Positions 62,199 to 64,000 of a stretch of 64,000 nucleotides of DNA are shown in pieces. Position numbers and translations under genes: made by a program. The DNA lies in the NCBI GenBank assembly GCA_049889095.1, contig JBLJFK010000001.1; one strand, 5' to 3'. Every line of letters begins with the position of its first letter. Position 1 is the first letter of the stretch. Under the pieces are notes generated by a model. The model saw only the letters and a program-made list of their open reading frames with translations. It was not told where the DNA came from and made no database searches. The DNA is from Ewingella sp049889095 (GTDB taxonomy: Bacteria > Pseudomonadota > Gammaproteobacteria > Enterobacterales > Enterobacteriaceae).

Positions 62199-62864
62199 CT
62201 AAAAACCCAATGAATCCAGTAAATCATCAACCTGTTCTTGTGAAGCGACGACCCCGGCTCCTTCAGCCTTAAGCTGTGGACCATTGAGCAGCCCATCATT
62301 CTCACGCTTGGCTTTGGTTTTTTGTTCCGGAATATTTTCCACCAACACCATGAGGAGTTGGTTTTCAATCTCCTGCACAACGGTCATCATGCGTTTGATC
62401 ACCTGGCCGGTCAGATCCTGGAAGTCCTGCGCCATCATGATTTCAAGCAGTTGCGCATTAGTGAAACTGGTGTGTTCCGGCACTTCTTTCAGATAACTGC
62501 GGGTGTCAGACACCAGTTCGCGAGCATCAGAGAGTTCGATAGGGTTTTCGAACCACTGGTCCCAGCGCGCATCGAGCTTTTTGGCGCCAGACTCCAGTTT
62601 ATTCTGGCGCGGCTGGGCGGCCTCAACACAGTTCAGCGCACGTTCAGCCGCCTGAGCGGTCATGGTGACGACATAGTCCAGACGATCGCGTGCATCGGGA
62701 ATGGCCTCCGCCGCCTGCGCGATAGCCTGATCCAGTCCTAACTCACGCATGCTGTCACGCAACATGCGAGTCAGTTGCCCAATGCGGGTAATGATATCGC
62801 CCGCGGTTGCCGCATCATTTGCGGGCATAGTTATTGCTGCAGGATTTACGTTATTCATGTTCAC
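62199..62864 (-). CDS. cheZ: Chemotaxis phosphatase CheZ
   Basis: The 221-residue helical protein dephosphorylates CheY-P. The catalytic region is MMAQDFQDLTGQVIKRMM, with the glutamine and aspartate of the DFQDLTGQ motif, and the C-terminal CheY-binding helix ends in VDDLLDSLGF. It is two bases downstream of cheY. Confidence 0.95.
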   Translation of the reverse strand: MNMNNVNPAAITMPANDAATAGDIITRIGQLTRMLRDSMRELGLDQAIAQAAEAIPDARDRLDYVVTMTAQAAERALNCVEAAQPRQNKLESGAKKLDARWDQWFENPIELSDARELVSDTRSYLKEVPEHTSFTNAQLLEIMMAQDFQDLTGQVIKRMMTVVQEIENQLLMVLVENIPEQKTKAKRENDGLLNGPQLKAEGAGVVASQEQVDDLLDSLGF

Positions 62865-62866
62865 TC

Positions 62867-63256
62867 CTACATGCCTAATTTTTCGAAAATTTTACCGAGC
62901 TTCTCTTCCAGCGTTGCCGCCGTAAATGGCTTCACAACATAACCGCTGGCCCCGGCCTGCGCTGCCGCCACGATATTCTCTTTCTTCGCTTCGGCAGTCA
63001 CCATTAACACCGGCAATTTAGCCAGCGTCGCGTCACCACGGATGGTTTTCAGCAGATCAAGACCGTCCATGTTTGGCATGTTCCAGTCAGATACCACGAA
63101 GTCAAAGCCCCCAGCACGCAGTTTGTTCAGCGCATCAACGCCGTCCTCTGCTTCTTCAACATTCTGAAAACCAAGCTCTTTAAGCAGGTTGCGCACGATG
63201 CGACGCATGGTAGAAAAGTCGTCTACAACCAAAAAACGCAGGTTTGGATCGGCCAT
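62867..63256 (-). CDS. cheY: Chemotaxis response regulator CheY
   Basis: The 129-residue single-domain receiver has all key residues: D12 and D13, phosphoacceptor D57 (VSDWNMPNMDG), T87 and K109 (YVVKPF). It carries the signal from CheA to the flagellar switch. AGGAGCAAAAAA lies before the ATG. Confidence 0.97.
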   Translation of the reverse strand: MADPNLRFLVVDDFSTMRRIVRNLLKELGFQNVEEAEDGVDALNKLRAGGFDFVVSDWNMPNMDGLDLLKTIRGDATLAKLPVLMVTAEAKKENIVAAAQAGASGYVVKPFTAATLEEKLGKIFEKLGM

Positions 63257-63305
63257 TTTTTTGCTCCTAAAATTCTGTTTCGTTCAGCCCTGTACGGTCT
63301 GAAAA

Positions 63306-64000
63306 TTAAATACGTAACGCCTGTCCAACTGATATTTGTGTCAGCATGCGCTGGCTGATTTGGCTGAGATCCACCACTTCATTGACCCCACCAGTGGCAA
63401 TCGCCTCACGCGGCATCCCAAACACCACGCAACTGGCTTCGTTCTGCGCCAGGGTATAAGCCCCGGCACGATGCATCTCCAGCATGCCGGCTGCGCCGTC
63501 ATTGCCCATTCCCGTCAGGATCACCCCAACGGCATTGCGCCCGGCGTACTGCGCCACCGAACGGAATAACACGTCAACCGACGGACGATGGCGATTGACC
63601 GCCGGGCCGTCGTTCAACTTAATTTGATAGTTAGCGCCGCTGCGGGCCAGCTCCATATGCCGGTCACCTGGTGCAATATAGGCATGACCCGGTAATACGC
63701 GTTCGCCGTCTTCTGCTTCTTTCACCGTGATCTGACACAGTTTGTTCAACCGTTCGGCGAATGAACGCGTAAATCCCGGTGGCATATGTTGGGTGATCAT
63801 CAGCGCCGGACAGGTCGGTGGCAGCGGTTGCAACACGTGGCGGATCGCTTCGGTACCGCCAGTCGATGAGCCAATAGCAATAAGCTTTTCACTGCTGAGC
63901 AGCGGCGCACAGCTAAGCATGCGTGGCTGCTCAAGATTGACGCTCTTGTTCAGTCGTGCTTTCGATGCGGTGCGGATCTTATCAGCAATCAGCTCACTGT
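63306..64000 (-). CDS. cheB: Chemotaxis methylesterase CheB (C-terminal part; start outside the window)
   Basis: The visible 231 codons cover the linker (LIADKIRTASKARLN) and the whole catalytic methylesterase domain with the nucleophile serine in IGSSTGG, the histidine in ITQHMPPGF and the aspartate in LTGMGNDGAAGM. The ATG at 63920 is internal; the frame stays open to the window edge, where the N-terminal receiver domain must begin. Confidence 0.95.
   Translation of the reverse strand, partial: SELIADKIRTASKARLNKSVNLEQPRMLSCAPLLSSEKLIAIGSSTGGTEAIRHVLQPLPPTCPALMITQHMPPGFTRSFAERLNKLCQITVKEAEDGERVLPGHAYIAPGDRHMELARSGANYQIKLNDGPAVNRHRPSVDVLFRSVAQYAGRNAVGVILTGMGNDGAAGMLEMHRAGAYTLAQNEASCVVFGMPREAIATGGVNEVVDLSQISQRMLTQISVGQALRI

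Noticed and set aside
1..64000. CRISPR arrays, tRNA or rRNA genes
   Set aside because: No regularly spaced short repeats and no cloverleaf or rRNA-like sequence were noticed in any intergenic region.

Overview
The window is chromosomal DNA of a motile enterobacterium. Protein-level similarity of DacC, XylR/XylFGH/XylA/XylB, YohJK and the flagellar set to E. coli, together with flhBAE lying on the same locus as flgNMABCDEFGHIJKL, points to Yersiniaceae (Rahnella/Serratia/Yersinia relatives). This placement is inference; no rRNA or other taxonomic marker is present.

Region 1 (1 to about 13,760) is the integrase-side half of a P2/186-type prophage. It holds capsid (partial), scaffold, terminase ATPase and portal genes, an Ogr-type late activator, and a leftward early operon (Apl/Cox-like, CII, a Fil-like gene, small proteins, Dam methylase, rolling-circle protein A). 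A rightward lysogenic operon carries the CI repressor, an OLD-type ATPase and a TOPRIM-like protein, followed by integrase. A near-perfect LexA box sits in front of a small gene at the place where phage 186 keeps its SOS-controlled antirepressor.

Region 2 (13.8 to 24 kb) is ordinary host DNA: small hypothetical genes, a methyltransferase, a GNAT protein, ybjG-like undecaprenyl-PP phosphatase, dacC, a GlpM-family protein, a LysR / M20 peptidase / MHS transporter unit and a glutathione S-transferase. Region 3 (23.9 to 36.3 kb) is a complete D-xylose regulon (xylR, xylFGH, xylA, xylB) extended by an alpha-xylosidase and an orphan periplasmic sugar-binding protein. Two ERIC-type palindromic elements separate xylA from xylB. 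A 31-codon stump of aqpZ lies between xylB and yohJK.

Region 4 (38 to 64 kb) is the flagellar/chemotaxis locus: flgL to flgB leftward, flgA/flgM/flgN rightward, then flhE/flhA/flhB and cheZ/cheY/cheB leftward. Two clear sigma-28 promoters are visible, before flgM and flgK. Between flgN and flhE sits an eight-gene operon (50.3 to 58.4 kb) in which every gene overlaps the next. It encodes a KAS III-type condensing enzyme, an OleD/3-beta-HSD-type reductase, a metallo-beta-lactamase-fold hydrolase, a PaaK/CoF-synthetase-type adenylating enzyme, a PAP2 phosphatase, a membrane di-iron hydroxylase and two tandem-duplicated fatty acid desaturases. It looks like a complete pathway for an unusual, probably unsaturated lipid, and it is the best candidate here for an undescribed system.
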